A stretch of 64,000 bases of DNA from Pseudomonas migulae NBRC 103157. Lineage in GTDB: Bacteria > Pseudomonadota > Gammaproteobacteria > Pseudomonadales > Pseudomonadaceae. The notes beneath the pieces are model-generated. The model was not told the DNA's origin and did no database searches. It was given only the letters and a program-made list of their open reading frames with translations. The stretch lies in assembly GCF_002091715.1 (NCBI RefSeq), contig NZ_BDAG01000007.1, positions 62,001-126,000 of the forward strand. Direction: 5' to 3'. Positions 40,296 through 50,839 of the stretch are shown in pieces (positions within the stretch are counted from its first letter, which is position 1; every line of letters begins with the position of its first letter). The position numbers and the translations under genes are program-made.

Positions 40296-40943
40296 ATGCA
40301 AGACACATTGAGAATCACCGAAGTTTTCTACTCGTTGCAGGGTGAAACGCGGACTGCCGGGCTGCCCACTGTTTTTGTGCGCCTGACCGGTTGCCCGTTG
40401 CGTTGCCAATACTGCGACAGCGCCTATGCGTTCTCTGGCGGCACTGTCCGTACGCTCGACGATATCCTCGAGCAAGTGGCCGGTTTCCGCCCGCGTTATG
40501 TGTGTGTCACCGGCGGCGAGCCGCTGGCGCAACCTAATGCCATCCCATTGCTCAAGCAGTTGTGCGACGCCGGTTACGAAGTGTCACTGGAAACCAGTGG
40601 TGCACTTGATATCTCGGCGGTAGATTCCCGGGTCAGTCGCGTTGTCGACCTGAAAACCCCGGGTTCGAAGGAAGCGCATCGCAACCGCTACGAGAACATC
40701 GAGCTGCTCACGCCCAACGATCAGGTGAAATTTGTCATCTGTTCGCGGGAAGACTACGACTGGGCTGTGTCGAAGCTGATTCAGTACGGTCTGGACCAGC
40801 GTGCCGGCGAAGTGCTGTTCTCGCCAAGCCACCATGACCTGAATGCTCGGGACCTGGCGGATTGGGTGGTGGCGGACAACCTGCCAGTGCGTCTGCAACT
40901 GCAGCTGCATAAATATCTTTGGAATGACGAGCCGGGGCGCTGA
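40296..40943 (+). CDS. queE: 7-carboxy-7-deazaguanine synthase QueE
   Basis: A 215-residue radical-SAM enzyme that converts 6-carboxy-5,6,7,8-tetrahydropterin to 7-carboxy-7-deazaguanine in queuosine synthesis. The cluster motif CPLRCQYC is CX3CX2[10 protein letters not shown] is the SAM-binding GGE motif. ATG at 40296 ([17 protein letters not shown]) is preferred over GTG at 40287, but no good Shine-Dalgarno is seen for either. Gene order queE-queC-tRNA-Lys matches P. aeruginosa. Confidence 0.95.
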   Translation: MQDTLRITEVFYSLQGETRTAGLPTVFVRLTGCPLRCQYCDSAYAFSGGTVRTLDDILEQVAGFRPRYVCVTGGEPLAQPNAIPLLKQLCDAGYEVSLETSGALDISAVDSRVSRVVDLKTPGSKEAHRNRYENIELLTPNDQVKFVICSREDYDWAVSKLIQYGLDQRAGEVLFSPSHHDLNARDLADWVVADNLPVRLQLQLHKYLWNDEPGR

Positions 40944-40944
40944 T

Positions 40945-41637
40945 ATGACAGAACAACTGAACACTGCTGAAAAACGTGCGGTCATCTTGCTGTCCGGTGG
41001 TCTCGACTCGGCGACCGTCGTGGCCATGGCCCGTGCTGAAGGCTACAGCTGCTACACCATGAGTTTCGACTACGGTCAGCGGTCACATGCCGAATTGCAT
41101 GCCGCTGAGCGTGTTGCCCGGGATCTGGGTGTGGTCGAACACAAGGTGATCGGTCTGAACCTTAACGGCATCGGTGGCTCGGCACTGACCGACACCAGCA
41201 TCGACGTGCCGGAGGAAACTGGCGAGGGCATTCCGGTGACTTACGTGCCGGCGCGCAACACGGTGTTCCTGTCCTTGGCGCTGGGTTGGGCTGAAGTGCT
41301 GGGCGCACGTGACATCTTCATCGGCGTGAACGCCGTCGATTACTCCGGTTACCCGGATTGCCGTCCCGAGTTCATCGAGTCCTTCGAGCGCATGGCCAAT
41401 CTGGCGACCAAGGCCGGTGTAGAAGGCAATGGTTTCCGTATCCAGGCGCCGCTGCAAAACCTCAGCAAGGCGCAGATCGTCCAGGCGGGCGTGAAGCTGG
41501 GCGTCAATTACGGGCTGACCGTTTCCTGCTATCAAGCCGACGATCATGGCCGCGCATGCGGCAAATGCGACAGCTGCAGACTGCGTGCTGAAGGCTTCGC
41601 AGCGGCCGGAATCAGCGACCCAACACCTTATTTCTGA
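40945..41637 (+). CDS. queC: 7-cyano-7-deazaguanine synthase QueC
   Basis: A 230-residue ATP-dependent enzyme making preQ0 from 7-carboxy-7-deazaguanine and ammonia. The PP-loop is [10 protein letters not shown] near residue 17; the C-terminal zinc site is [20 protein letters not shown] with the CX(8)CX2CX2C layout. The ATG at 40945 lies 1 bp after the queE TGA, so the genes are translated as a pair. Confidence 0.96.
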   Translation: MTEQLNTAEKRAVILLSGGLDSATVVAMARAEGYSCYTMSFDYGQRSHAELHAAERVARDLGVVEHKVIGLNLNGIGGSALTDTSIDVPEETGEGIPVTYVPARNTVFLSLALGWAEVLGARDIFIGVNAVDYSGYPDCRPEFIESFERMANLATKAGVEGNGFRIQAPLQNLSKAQIVQAGVKLGVNYGLTVSCYQADDHGRACGKCDSCRLRAEGFAAAGISDPTPYF

Positions 41638-41655
41638 TTTATTTCAAATAAGGTG

Positions 41656-41683
41656 TTGAATAACCGTTAAAAATCAGTATTAT
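41656..41683 (+). promoter_or_regulatory. Promoter of tRNA-Lys
   Basis: TTGAAT and TATTAT are separated by 16 bp, and the following discriminator is GC-rich (ACGCGCC), as in stringently controlled stable-RNA promoters. Confidence 0.55.
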
Positions 41684-41700
41684 ACGCGCCACCACACAGC

Positions 41701-41776
41701 GGGTCGTTAGCTCAGTTGGTAGAGCAGTTGGCTTTTAACCAATTGGTCGTAGGTTCGAATCCCACACGACCCACCA
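41701..41776 (+). tRNA. tRNA-Lys (anticodon TTT)
   Basis: A 76-nt cloverleaf: acceptor GGGTCGT / ACGACCC, D-loop AGCTCAGTTGGTAGAGC, anticodon TTT at 41734-41736 in loop CTTTTAA, T-arm AGGTTCGAATCC, and encoded CCA. Its 3' end is the attachment-site type used by integrative elements in P. aeruginosa, but no element follows here. Confidence 0.97.
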
Positions 41777-41797
41777 TTTTTGTAGCAGTTTTAAAAG

Positions 41798-41839
41798 TCT
41801 GGAAGGCCCACGCAAGTGAGGATTTCCGGATTTTTTTTT
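41798..41839 (+). terminator. Terminator after tRNA-Lys
   Basis: TCTGGAA pairs with TTCCGGA across a loop of about 20 nt, followed by T9. The stem is short and contains a G-T pair, but the T-run is strong. Confidence 0.65.
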
Positions 41840-41999
41840 GCCCGCGATTTAAGGTCGACCCCGTTCGGGGCTGCACTGCGTGACACAGGTCAGAATCATC
41901 TTTTGCATCCACGGGATATTCTGTAGCCTTGCGCAGCTTCAACGTGCCTGATGAATACCCACTTTCCCGGCGGTACCCTGAAGGGTCCGGAGCCGGGTG

Positions 42000-42005
42000 T
42001 ATACT
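42000..42005 (+). promoter_or_regulatory. Possible -10 of nadA
   Basis: TATACT 37 bp before the nadA ATG, with no convincing -35. Confidence 0.3.
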
Positions 42006-42042
42006 CGACTTTCGCGCGAATGCGCCTGCAGGTCTTGCGAAC

Positions 42043-43101
42043 ATGACGCAGATTTCCGAACGCCTTCTGGTTCAAGCCCACCTCGACGCCAAGCAGCCCA
42101 AACCGCTGACAGTCGAGGAGGAGGCCTATTACCGTGCAGCCATCGCCGCCGAGCTCAAGGCTCAGGACGCGGTGCTGGTTGCCCACTTTTATTGTGATCC
42201 GGTCATTCAAGCCCTGGCTGAAGAAACCGGTGGCTGTGTCTCCGACTCGCTGGAGATGGCCCGCTTCGGCAATGCTCACCCGGCCAAGACCGTGGTGGTC
42301 GCCGGCGTGAAATTCATGGGCGAAACCGCCAAAATCCTCAACCCTGAAAAACGCGTGCTGATGCCGACCCTGGAAGCGACCTGCTCGCTGGACCTGGGTT
42401 GCCCGGTAGACGAGTTTTCGGCGTTCTGCGATCAGCACCCGGAACGAACCGTCGTGGTGTATGCCAATACTTCGGCGGCAGTCAAAGCCCGGGCGGACTG
42501 GGTCGTGACTTCAAGTTGTGCGCTGGAAATCGTCGAAAGCCTGATGGATAACGGCGAGACGATCATCTGGGGCCCGGACAAGCATTTGGGCACCTACATC
42601 CAGCGCAAGACCGGCGCGGACATGCTGCTGTGGGACGGTGCCTGCATCGTTCACGAAGAGTTCAAGTCCAAGCAGCTCGAAGACATGAAGGCGCTTTATC
42701 CGGATGCGGCGATTCTGGTGCATCCGGAATCGCCGACTTCGGTGATCGAACTGGCGGACGCCGTCGGTTCCACCAGTCAATTGATCGCGGCAGCGCAGAG
42801 CCTGCCGAACAAGACGCTGATCGTCGCCACCGACCGCGGCATCTTCTACAAGATGCAGCAGTTGTGCCCGGACAAGGTGTTCATCGAGGCGCCAACGGCG
42901 GGTAACGGCGCGGCGTGCCGCAGTTGCGCACATTGCCCGTGGATGGCGATGAATACGCTTGAGCGCGTGCTGAAGAGCTTGAAAGAAGGGACGAACGAGA
43001 TCTTTGTTGATCCGGCACTGATCCCGCAGGCCATTCGGCCGTTGAAGCGGATGCTCGACTTCACCCAGGCGGCACGGATGAAGCTGGCCGGGAACGCCTG
43101 A
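42043..43101 (+). CDS. nadA: Quinolinate synthase A
   Basis: A 352-residue [4Fe-4S] enzyme that condenses iminoaspartate with dihydroxyacetone phosphate to quinolinate in NAD synthesis. Cluster cysteines are in [11 protein letters not shown] (near 114), [11 protein letters not shown] (near 200) and [11 protein letters not shown] (near 297). The three homologous domains each show a [15 protein letters not shown] turn. ATG at 42043 gives the standard length; the frame is open further upstream but not conserved. It follows tRNA-Lys directly. Confidence 0.97.
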   Translation: MTQISERLLVQAHLDAKQPKPLTVEEEAYYRAAIAAELKAQDAVLVAHFYCDPVIQALAEETGGCVSDSLEMARFGNAHPAKTVVVAGVKFMGETAKILNPEKRVLMPTLEATCSLDLGCPVDEFSAFCDQHPERTVVVYANTSAAVKARADWVVTSSCALEIVESLMDNGETIIWGPDKHLGTYIQRKTGADMLLWDGACIVHEEFKSKQLEDMKALYPDAAILVHPESPTSVIELADAVGSTSQLIAAAQSLPNKTLIVATDRGIFYKMQQLCPDKVFIEAPTAGNGAACRSCAHCPWMAMNTLERVLKSLKEGTNEIFVDPALIPQAIRPLKRMLDFTQAARMKLAGNA

Positions 43102-43126
43102 GATTTATCAGGCAAGTCGCAAAAAC

Positions 43127-43216
43127 TGTGGGAGCGGGCTTGCTCGCGAAAGCGGTGTGTCAGGCAGCATAGATGCAGTCTGACACACCCCTTTCGCGAG
43201 CAAGCCCGCTCCCACA
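43127..43216. repeat. REPIN, family 1
   Basis: TGTGGGAGCGGGCTTGCTCGCGAAAG and its inverse enclose GTGTCAG...CTGACAC; between convergent nadA and the second RDD gene. Confidence 0.92.
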
Positions 43217-43236
43217 TTGATTTTCGCGTTCCGGGA

Positions 43237-43725
43237 TTACTTGGTTTTCTTTGGAATGCGAACAAGCTGGGTATTGGAATACATGTCATGCCAGCTGCGC
43301 TTCTGTTTATCGAACAGCGACCAGATGAAACCAAGGCCCACACACAGCAACGAAGCGATCGACACCACAAAGCGCAGCAGCGCCTGCCACAGGCTGATGG
43401 ACGAGCCGTCGGCGTTCTGCACACGGATGCACCACACTTGCATGCCCAGGGTCTGACCGGACCAGGTCCAGAACTTGGCAAAGAAGCCGAACAGCACGAA
43501 CAACAACACCGTCGACAGCAACGGATCACCGTCCAGCGCACCGGCTTCGGTCAGGGTGCGCATTTTGTCTTCGCCGATGATCGCCATCTGGATCATCTTG
43601 TAAACGCCGCTGGTGACGATCAGCAGGGCGGTGCACAACAGGAAGTCATAGAACATCGCTGCCAGGCGACGACCGAGGGTCGCGGCGGGAAAGTCGCCCT
43701 GAGGTTTGAGCAGGTGTTTCGACAT
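43237..43725 (-). CDS. RDD-family membrane protein (second copy)
   Basis: A 162-residue RDD domain protein: R-D-like residues at GRRLAAMFYDFLLC (near 28), a helix about 35-55, a second about 80-105 (PLLSTVLLFVLFGFF), and the conserved GQTLGMQVWCIRVQNADG turn, plus a third helix. ATG at 43725 follows GAGAG. No partner gene is adjacent, unlike the RDD at 916. Function unknown; possibly solute or ion transport. Confidence 0.87.
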   Translation of the reverse strand: MSKHLLKPQGDFPAATLGRRLAAMFYDFLLCTALLIVTSGVYKMIQMAIIGEDKMRTLTEAGALDGDPLLSTVLLFVLFGFFAKFWTWSGQTLGMQVWCIRVQNADGSSISLWQALLRFVVSIASLLCVGLGFIWSLFDKQKRSWHDMYSNTQLVRIPKKTK

Positions 43726-43773
43726 GGCAGGGCTCTCGACGAAAAAAGAAGCCATTTTACGGATTTACGCGCA

Positions 43774-43811
43774 CAAAAAAGCCCCTGATGTCAGCATCAG
43801 GGGCTTTTTCG
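43774..43811 (-). terminator. Rho-independent terminator of the cold-shock gene
   Basis: AAAAAAGCCCCTGATG...CATCAGGGGCTTTTT, placed just after the cold-shock gene on the minus strand. A-run and T-run flank it, so it can act in both directions. Confidence 0.88.
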
Positions 43812-43821
43812 TAACAGAAGG

Positions 43822-44034
43822 TTAGGCTTCTGCTTGTACTTCGTCAGCCTGCATGCCTTTCTGGCCTTGCACGGCGATAAAGGTCACTTTCTGGCCTTCT
43901 TTCAGGCTCTTGAAGCCGTTGCCCTGAATAGCGCGGAAATGCACGAACAGATCCGGACCGCTTTCTGGAGTGATAAAACCAAAACCTTTCTCGTCGTTAA
44001 ACCACTTGACGGTACCGCTCTGACGTTGGGACAT
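43822..44034 (-). CDS. Cold-shock protein, CspA family
   Basis: A 70-residue single cold-shock domain with both RNP motifs KGFGFI and DLFVHF and the GTVKWFND opening. It should act as RNA chaperone in cold or stationary phase. AAGGAA lies before the ATG. The upstream region of about 400 bp is long enough for the structured leader usual for such genes. The domain is similar to the one fused to membrane helices at 27042. Confidence 0.95.
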
Positions 44035-44438
44035 TTCTTATTTCCTTTGACGCAAAAATTAATGACAGTCTCTTTCTCATGAAAGAGTACTGGGGCTGGT
44101 TGCAGGAGAGTAAGAAGACGTCGAACGGGATGTAGCTAACTTGTAGGCTACTGCCCAGGTCACGATTCCAAGCGACCCATGCAAACACAGTGAACAAACT
44201 CTACGCCAACTACGGGAGAAAAAACAAGCCCTGTGAGAGGCCCGGTTTTGCTCGCGTTGGTGGCATTCTCATGCCAACTAGTGCTGGCTTATGCGATAGA
44301 GGTGTTCAATTGTTTTCGATCGTTATAAGCAAAGTTCATAAACGAAGCTTACAGTCAAAGACATGCACTGTTTTATGGCGGTTGCGTTACACATTAGTGC
44401 ACTGTTAACGCAACCGCGTTACTTATAGAAACAGTCAA
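44035..44438. other. Gene-free region between the cold-shock gene and gcvT
   Basis: About 400 bp. It should hold the cold-shock promoter and leader and the end of the gcv transcript. An 11-bp perfect inverted repeat lies at 44379-44416. Short open frames here lack ribosome-binding sites. Confidence 0.5.
44379..44416. repeat. 11-bp perfect inverted repeat downstream of gcvT
   Basis: CGGTTGCGTTA and TAACGCAACCG surround a 16-nt loop with GTGCAC at its centre. It has no T-run on either strand, so it may be an operator or an RNA stability element rather than a terminator. Confidence 0.7.
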
Positions 44439-45563
44439 TCAGCCACGATAGTAGCGTTGTGGAACAAATGGCATTTTGCTTACAAGCATAGGCACCTTTT
44501 TCCCACGAACGATCGCGAACACTGGTGTATCGATGGCGATGTAGGCGCTGTCGAGGTAACCCATGGCCAAAGGGCCGCCCAGGGTCGGGCCGAACCCGCC
44601 GCTGCACACGGTGCCGATGATGTCGCCCGCTTCATTGACGATTTCTGCACCCTCGCGCACGGGGGTGCGCTCCTGCGGCAACAGGCCTACGCGCTTGCGG
44701 CTGACACCGGCTTGCTGTTGAGCGAACACAGTCTCTGCGCCAGGGAAGCCGCCAGCCCGTGCGCCATCAGCGCGACGTGGCTTGGAGATGGCCCACAGCA
44801 GGCTCGCTTCGATCGGGGTGGTCTCGGTGTTCATGTCGTGACCGTAGAGGCACAAACCGGCTTCCAGGCGCAGCGAGTCGCGAGCGCCAAGGCCAATGGC
44901 CGCGACTTCCGGTTCGGCCAGCAGGGCACGAGCCAGGGCTTCGGCGTTGGCGGCCGGCACGGAGATTTCGAAACCGTCTTCACCGGTGTAGCCGGAGCGG
45001 CTGACAAAGCAGTCCACACCCAGCAGTTTCACCCGGGCGAACTGCATGAAAGTCATCTTCGCCACTTCAGGCGCCAGGCGTGCGAGCACGGTGACTGCCG
45101 CCGGACCTTGCAACGCCAGCAGCGCGCGCTCTTCAAACAGCGGCTCGATGGTGCACTGATCACCGATGTGCTGACGCAGATGGGCCAGGTCCTGATCCTT
45201 GCAGGCCGCGTTGACCACCAGGAACAATTCGTCGTTGCCGAGGTTGGCGACCATCAGGTCGTCGAGGATGCCGCCGGTCTCGTTGGTGAACATGGCGTAG
45301 CGTTGCATGCCCACCGGCAGGTCGATGATGTCCACCGGTACCAGGGTTTCCAGGGCCTTGGCGGCATTGGCGCCGGTCAGGCGGATCTGGCCCATGTGCG
45401 AAACGTCGAACAGCCCGGCCTGATCACGGGTGTGTTGGTGCTCTTTCATTACGCCCAGCGGGTATTGCACCGGCATGTCGTAGCCGGCAAACGGCACCAT
45501 GCGGGCGCCGAGTTCGATGTGCAGTGCGTGCAACGGGGTTTTCAACAGTTGTTCGGTGGACAT
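44439..45563 (-). CDS. gcvT: Glycine cleavage T protein (aminomethyltransferase)
   Basis: A 374-residue enzyme transferring the aminomethyl carbon from lipoyl-GcvH to THF, releasing ammonia. Signature blocks are LFDVSHMGQIRLTG (near 50), NAACKDQDLAHL and RSGYTGEDGFEIS, with the conserved GLGARDSLRLEAGLCLYGHD before the C-terminal domain. The ATG at 45563 follows CAGGAG. It is the last gene of the minus-strand gcvH-gcvP-sdaA-gcvT cluster. Confidence 0.96.
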   Translation of the reverse strand: MSTEQLLKTPLHALHIELGARMVPFAGYDMPVQYPLGVMKEHQHTRDQAGLFDVSHMGQIRLTGANAAKALETLVPVDIIDLPVGMQRYAMFTNETGGILDDLMVANLGNDELFLVVNAACKDQDLAHLRQHIGDQCTIEPLFEERALLALQGPAAVTVLARLAPEVAKMTFMQFARVKLLGVDCFVSRSGYTGEDGFEISVPAANAEALARALLAEPEVAAIGLGARDSLRLEAGLCLYGHDMNTETTPIEASLLWAISKPRRADGARAGGFPGAETVFAQQQAGVSRKRVGLLPQERTPVREGAEIVNEAGDIIGTVCSGGFGPTLGGPLAMGYLDSAYIAIDTPVFAIVRGKKVPMLVSKMPFVPQRYYRG

Positions 45564-45604
45564 ATCCAGCTCCTGAAAAAGTGTGCAGATGCAATGAGCG
45601 TGCA

Positions 45605-46981
<1,377 letters not shown>

Positions 46982-47040
46982 GGTTGTTCTCCGGTTTCTT
47001 GTTATAGGAATTGGCGAGAATCTTGTGACTGAATGCGGTC

Positions 47041-47129
47041 CTGTAGGAGCTGGCTTGCTAGCGATGGCATCAACGCGGTGCATCATTTCGACCGAGGTGA
47101 TGCCATCGCTAGCAAGCCAGCTCCTACAG
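47041..47129. repeat. REPIN, family 2 variant (core GCTAGC)
   Basis: CTGTAGGAGCTGGCTTGCTAGCGATGGCATC and its inverse lie between sdaA and gcvP, inside the gcv transcription unit. Both arms share the compensating changes that convert GCTGGC to GCTAGC. Confidence 0.9.
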
Positions 47130-47181
47130 GGGTTTGTGGCATTTTGCTAAATGGGGGCGAGCGAACCCGCCCCTCATTGGT

Positions 47182-50034
47182 TTAAGCGTAGCTTTCGATC
47201 GACGGGCAGGCGCAAACCAGGTTGCGATCGCCGAAGACGTTGTCGACGCGACCGACCGGTGGCCAGTACTTGCCTTCGATCAGCGACGCGACCGGATACA
47301 CCGCTTGCTCGCGGCTGTACGGATGCGTCCACTCGCCAACGATTTCCGCCGCGGTGTGCGGAGCGTTTTTCAGTGGGTTGTCATCCTTGTCCAGGGTGCC
47401 GTTTTCCACTGCGCGGATTTCTTCGCGGATGCGGATCATGGCGTCGCAGAAGCGGTCCAGTTCTTCCTTGGATTCGCTTTCGGTCGGCTCGATCATCAAG
47501 GTGCCAGCCACCGGGAACGACATGGTCGGGGCGTGGAAGCCGAAGTCGATCAGGCGCTTGGCGACGTCATCGACGCTGATGCCGCTGCTGTCTTTCAATG
47601 GACGCAGGTCGAGGATGCATTCGTGCGCCACCAGGCCGTTGCTGCCGGTGTAGAGGACTGGATAGTGCTCTTCGAGGCGACGGGAAATGTAGTTGGCATT
47701 GAGGATCGCCAGTTGCGAAGCGCGCTTGAGACCCGCGCCACCCATCATCCGAATGTACATCCAGGTGATCGGCAAAATGCTCGCGCTGCCGAACGGTGCC
47801 GCGCAGACGGCGCCTTCCTTGCGTTCCATCTGGGCGTGGCCCGGCAGGAATGGCGTCAGGTGCGACTTGACGCCAATCGGGCCGACGCCCGGGCCGCCAC
47901 CGCCGTGCGGGATGCAGAAGGTTTTGTGCAGGTTCAGGTGGGACACGTCGCCGCCGAACTTGCCCGGCGCGCAGAGGCCGACCATCGCGTTCATGTTGGC
48001 GCCGTCGATGTACACCTGGCCGCCGTTGTCATGAACGATGCCGCAGATTTCGCGGATGCCTTCTTCGAACACTCCGTGGGTCGATGGGTAAGTGATCATC
48101 AGTGCAGCGAGGTGTTCGCGGTGCTCGATGGCCTTGGCGCGCAGGTCTTCGATGTCGACGTTGCCACGGGCATCGCATGCGGTCACGACCACACGCATGC
48201 CTGCCATGTTGGCGGTAGCGGGGTTGGTGCCGTGGGCGGAGGACGGGATCAGGCAGATGTCGCGACGGTCTTCGCCACGGCTCTGGTGATAGGCGCGGAT
48301 CGCCAGCAGACCAGCGTATTCACCTTGCGAACCGGCGTTCGGTTGCAACGAGATCGAGTCGTAACCGGTGGCGGCGCAGAGCATCGCTTCCAGTTCATCG
48401 GTCAGTTGCTGATAACCGGCGCTTTGTTCGGCCGGGGCGAACGGGTGCAGGGCACCGAATTCGGCCCAGGTCACCGGGATCATTTCGCTGGCGGCGTTGA
48501 GTTTCATGGTGCACGAACCCAGCGGGATCATGGTGCGATCCAGGGCCAGGTCCTTGTCGGCGAGCTTGCGCAGGTAGCGCATCAGCTCGGTTTCCGAGTG
48601 ATAACGGTTGAACACCGGATGGCTGAGGATCGGCGATTGGCGAACCAGAGCGGCCGGGATGGTGCTGACCACTGCAGCGGCGAGGGCGGTGAAGTCCGGC
48701 AGTGCCTTGCCGTCGGCGAGCAGAGCCCACAGCGTTTCAACGTCGGCTTGCGAAGTGGTCTCGTCGAGGGACAGGCCCAGACGCTCGCCATCAACGACGC
48801 GCAGGTTGATTTTCTGTGCGTGCGCTTTGTCGTGCAGTTTGGCGGTGTTTGCACCGGTTTTCAGAGTCAGGGTGTCGAAAAAGCTGGTTTGCTCGACGGT
48901 CAGGCCCAGCGCGCTCAAGCCTTTGGCGAGGATCGCGGTCAGGTGATGAATGCGGTTGGCGATCTGCGTCAGGCCTTTCGGGCCGTGATACACGGCGTAC
49001 ATGCTGGCGATGTTGGCCAACAGAACCTGCGCGGTGCAGATGTTGCTGGTGGCCTTCTCGCGGCGGATATGTTGCTCGCGGGTCTGCATGGCCAGGCGCA
49101 GGGCCGGCTTGCCGAAACGGTCCACGGAGACGCCGACCAGACGGCCCGGCATGTCGCGCTTGAACGCATCTTTGGTAGAGAAGTACGCCGCGTGCGGGCC
49201 ACCGAAGCCCAGCGGAACGCCGAAGCGTTGGGCGCTGCCGATGGCCACGTCAGCGCCGAATTCGCCCGGCGGGGTCAACACGGTCAGGGCCAGCAGGTCA
49301 GCGGCAACCGCCACCAGTGCGTTGGCGGCATGGAAGCGTTCGGTCAGTTCGCGGTAGTCGAACAGGTCACCGTTGCTTGCCGGGTATTGCAGCAGGGCGC
49401 CGAAGAACGGCGTCACGTCAGTCAGTTCAAGCTCGTCACCGACGACGACGTCGATGCCCAACGGCTCGGCACGGGTGCGCAGTACGTCGAGGGTTTGCGG
49501 GTGGCAATGAACCGATGCAAAGAATGCGTGGCTGCCCTTGTTCTTGCTCAGGCGTTTGCAGAAGGTCATGGCTTCGGCAGCGGCGGTGGCTTCGTCCAGC
49601 AGCGAGGCGTTGGCGATCGGCAGGCCGGTCAGGTCGCTGATCAGGGTCTGGAAGTTCAGCAGCGCTTCGAGACGACCCTGGGAAATTTCTGGTTGATACG
49701 GGGTGTACGCGGTGTACCAGGCCGGGTTTTCCAGCAGGTTGCGCAGGATCGGCGACGGCGTGTGAGTGCCGTAGTAGCCTTGGCCGATGTAAGTCTTGAA
49801 CAGTTGGTTCTTGGCGGCGATGTCTTTGATCAACGCCAGGGCGTCGGCTTCGCTCAGGCCGTCGTCCATGCCGAGGACGCTGGTGCCTTTGATGCTTTCC
49901 GGAATGACGCTGGCGCTCAGGGCTTCCAGCGAATCGAAACCGAGGCTGTTGAGCATCGCTTGCTCATCGCCGGAGCGCGGGCCGATGTGGCGCGCGATGA
50001 ATTCGTTGGCGGTCGTAAGGTTTACTTGAGTCAT
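47182..50034 (-). CDS. gcvP: Glycine dehydrogenase (decarboxylating), P protein
   Basis: A 950-residue PLP enzyme that decarboxylates glycine and loads the aminomethyl group on lipoyl-GcvH. The single-chain proteobacterial form is present: an N-terminal half starting [16 protein letters not shown] and a C-terminal half with the PLP lysine in [30 protein letters not shown] precedes the ATG; the gap from gcvH is 11 bp. Confidence 0.98.
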   Translation of the reverse strand: MTQVNLTTANEFIARHIGPRSGDEQAMLNSLGFDSLEALSASVIPESIKGTSVLGMDDGLSEADALALIKDIAAKNQLFKTYIGQGYYGTHTPSPILRNLLENPAWYTAYTPYQPEISQGRLEALLNFQTLISDLTGLPIANASLLDEATAAAEAMTFCKRLSKNKGSHAFFASVHCHPQTLDVLRTRAEPLGIDVVVGDELELTDVTPFFGALLQYPASNGDLFDYRELTERFHAANALVAVAADLLALTVLTPPGEFGADVAIGSAQRFGVPLGFGGPHAAYFSTKDAFKRDMPGRLVGVSVDRFGKPALRLAMQTREQHIRREKATSNICTAQVLLANIASMYAVYHGPKGLTQIANRIHHLTAILAKGLSALGLTVEQTSFFDTLTLKTGANTAKLHDKAHAQKINLRVVDGERLGLSLDETTSQADVETLWALLADGKALPDFTALAAAVVSTIPAALVRQSPILSHPVFNRYHSETELMRYLRKLADKDLALDRTMIPLGSCTMKLNAASEMIPVTWAEFGALHPFAPAEQSAGYQQLTDELEAMLCAATGYDSISLQPNAGSQGEYAGLLAIRAYHQSRGEDRRDICLIPSSAHGTNPATANMAGMRVVVTACDARGNVDIEDLRAKAIEHREHLAALMITYPSTHGVFEEGIREICGIVHDNGGQVYIDGANMNAMVGLCAPGKFGGDVSHLNLHKTFCIPHGGGGPGVGPIGVKSHLTPFLPGHAQMERKEGAVCAAPFGSASILPITWMYIRMMGGAGLKRASQLAILNANYISRRLEEHYPVLYTGSNGLVAHECILDLRPLKDSSGISVDDVAKRLIDFGFHAPTMSFPVAGTLMIEPTESESKEELDRFCDAMIRIREEIRAVENGTLDKDDNPLKNAPHTAAEIVGEWTHPYSREQAVYPVASLIEGKYWPPVGRVDNVFGDRNLVCACPSIESYA

Positions 50035-50045
50035 GTCAGCGCTCC

Positions 50046-50429
50046 TCAGGCTTCGGCGTTGGCTTTGATCAGACGGTCGTAGGCGTCCTGATCCAGCAGT
50101 TTGGCGACAGCCGAAGCGTCGGCAGGCTGGAAGCGGAAGAACCAGCCTTCGCCCAGCGGATCTTCGTTGACCAGTTCCGGGCTGCTGTCCAGCGCCGGGT
50201 TCACTTCCAGCACTTCACCGTCCAGTGGCATGTACACGCCGCTCGCGGCTTTTACCGATTCCACGGTGGCGGCTTCTGCGCCTTTGTCGTAGGACTGCAG
50301 CTCAGGCAGTTGTACGAAAACCACATCGCCCAGGGCGTTCTGCGCGAAAGCGGTGATGCCGACAGTAACAGTGCCGTCAGCTTCGGTGCGCAGCCATTCG
50401 TGATCTTCAGTAAAACGCAATTCGCTCAT
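50046..50429 (-). CDS. gcvH: Glycine cleavage H protein
   Basis: A 127-residue lipoyl carrier shuttling the aminomethyl group between P and T proteins. The lipoylated Lys60 lies in [17 protein letters not shown]; the start [19 protein letters not shown] is standard. TAGGAG precedes the ATG. It is the first gene of the gcv operon and carries the sigma-54 promoter upstream. Confidence 0.97.
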   Translation of the reverse strand: MSELRFTEDHEWLRTEADGTVTVGITAFAQNALGDVVFVQLPELQSYDKGAEAATVESVKAASGVYMPLDGEVLEVNPALDSSPELVNEDPLGEGWFFRFQPADASAVAKLLDQDAYDRLIKANAEA

Positions 50430-50511
50430 GGAAACTCCTAAGGGGGGCCAGACTCGTCTGGTGGACGCGATTGAATGCTTGGGCAAAAGCCCTTCTTTAT
50501 AAGTGGCTACT

Positions 50512-50529
50512 AAGCAAGATCGCGGCCAA
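50512..50529 (-). promoter_or_regulatory. Sigma-54 promoter of gcvHP-sdaA-gcvT
   Basis: On the minus strand TTGGCCGCGATCTTGCTT gives GG at -24 and GC at -12 with exactly 10 bp between (GG-N10-GC). Transcription should start near 50502, leaving a leader of about 73 nt with a small hairpin (AAGGGCTTTTGCCC). The AAA+ activator gene gcsR lies directly upstream. Confidence 0.8.
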
Positions 50530-50592
50530 CGTTAATAACTCCTTATAAATCAGTGTCTTATTGTTTTTTGGAGAACGAGCGAACTGAGCGCC

Positions 50593-50610
50593 TGTAGCGA
50601 AATCGCTACA
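50593..50610. promoter_or_regulatory. GcsR site 1 (perfect palindrome)
   Basis: TGTAGCG-AAAT-CGCTACA is an 18-bp perfect palindrome with 7-bp arms, about 65 bp upstream of the sigma-54 -24 element. Confidence 0.75.
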
Positions 50611-50673
50611 GGCTGAGGCGAAGAAAAAAGCGTAATGGGATCAAAGCCTTGCACAGCGGTGATTAGGAGAGGG

Positions 50674-50691
50674 TGTATCGATATCGTTCCG
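50674..50691. promoter_or_regulatory. GcsR site 2
   Basis: TGTATCG-ATAT-CGTTCCG is close to the published GcsR consensus TGTAACG-N4-CGTTCCG, with one difference in the left half. Confidence 0.75.
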
Positions 50692-50692
50692 C

Positions 50693-50710
50693 TGTAGCGC
50701 TTTCAGTACA
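50693..50710. promoter_or_regulatory. GcsR site 3
   Basis: TGTAGCG-CTTT-CAGTACA begins 19 bp after site 2, so the two form a near-tandem repeat on the same DNA face after about two helical turns. Confidence 0.65.
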
Positions 50711-50751
50711 GGTGGAGGTCGCTTTCAGATGCTGTTACCCGAGGCGCCACC

Positions 50752-50823
50752 ACCTGTAGGCGCTGGCTTGCTGGCGATGGCGTCTGCGAAATCGCCATCG
50801 CCAGCAAGCCGGCTCCTACAGGT
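50752..50823. repeat. REPIN, family 2
   Basis: ACCTGTAGGCGCTGGCTTGC and the inverse ...CCGGCTCCTACAGGT lie just after the gcsR stop, between gcsR and the GcsR sites. Confidence 0.88.
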
Positions 50824-50839
50824 CGAGGTTTAGCAAGGG

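Larger units (their letters stand above)
50430..50839. other. gcvH-gcsR regulatory region
   Basis: About 410 bp containing the gcvH leader, a sigma-54 promoter, three 18-bp GcsR-like sites and a family 2 REPIN near gcsR. I saw no glycine riboswitch. Confidence 0.8.

Noticed and set aside
44190..44408. 72-codon plus-strand ORF in the cold-shock/gcvT gap
   Set aside because: No ribosome-binding site, odd composition, overlaps the inverted repeat.
47134..50082. Open reading frame of 982 codons antisense to gcvP
   Set aside because: Shadow frame of a clearly identified gene; Gln/Val/Arg-rich nonsense composition.
50430..50839. Glycine riboswitch before gcvH
   Set aside because: No tandem aptamer pattern on the minus strand; regulation is explained by GcsR and sigma-54.
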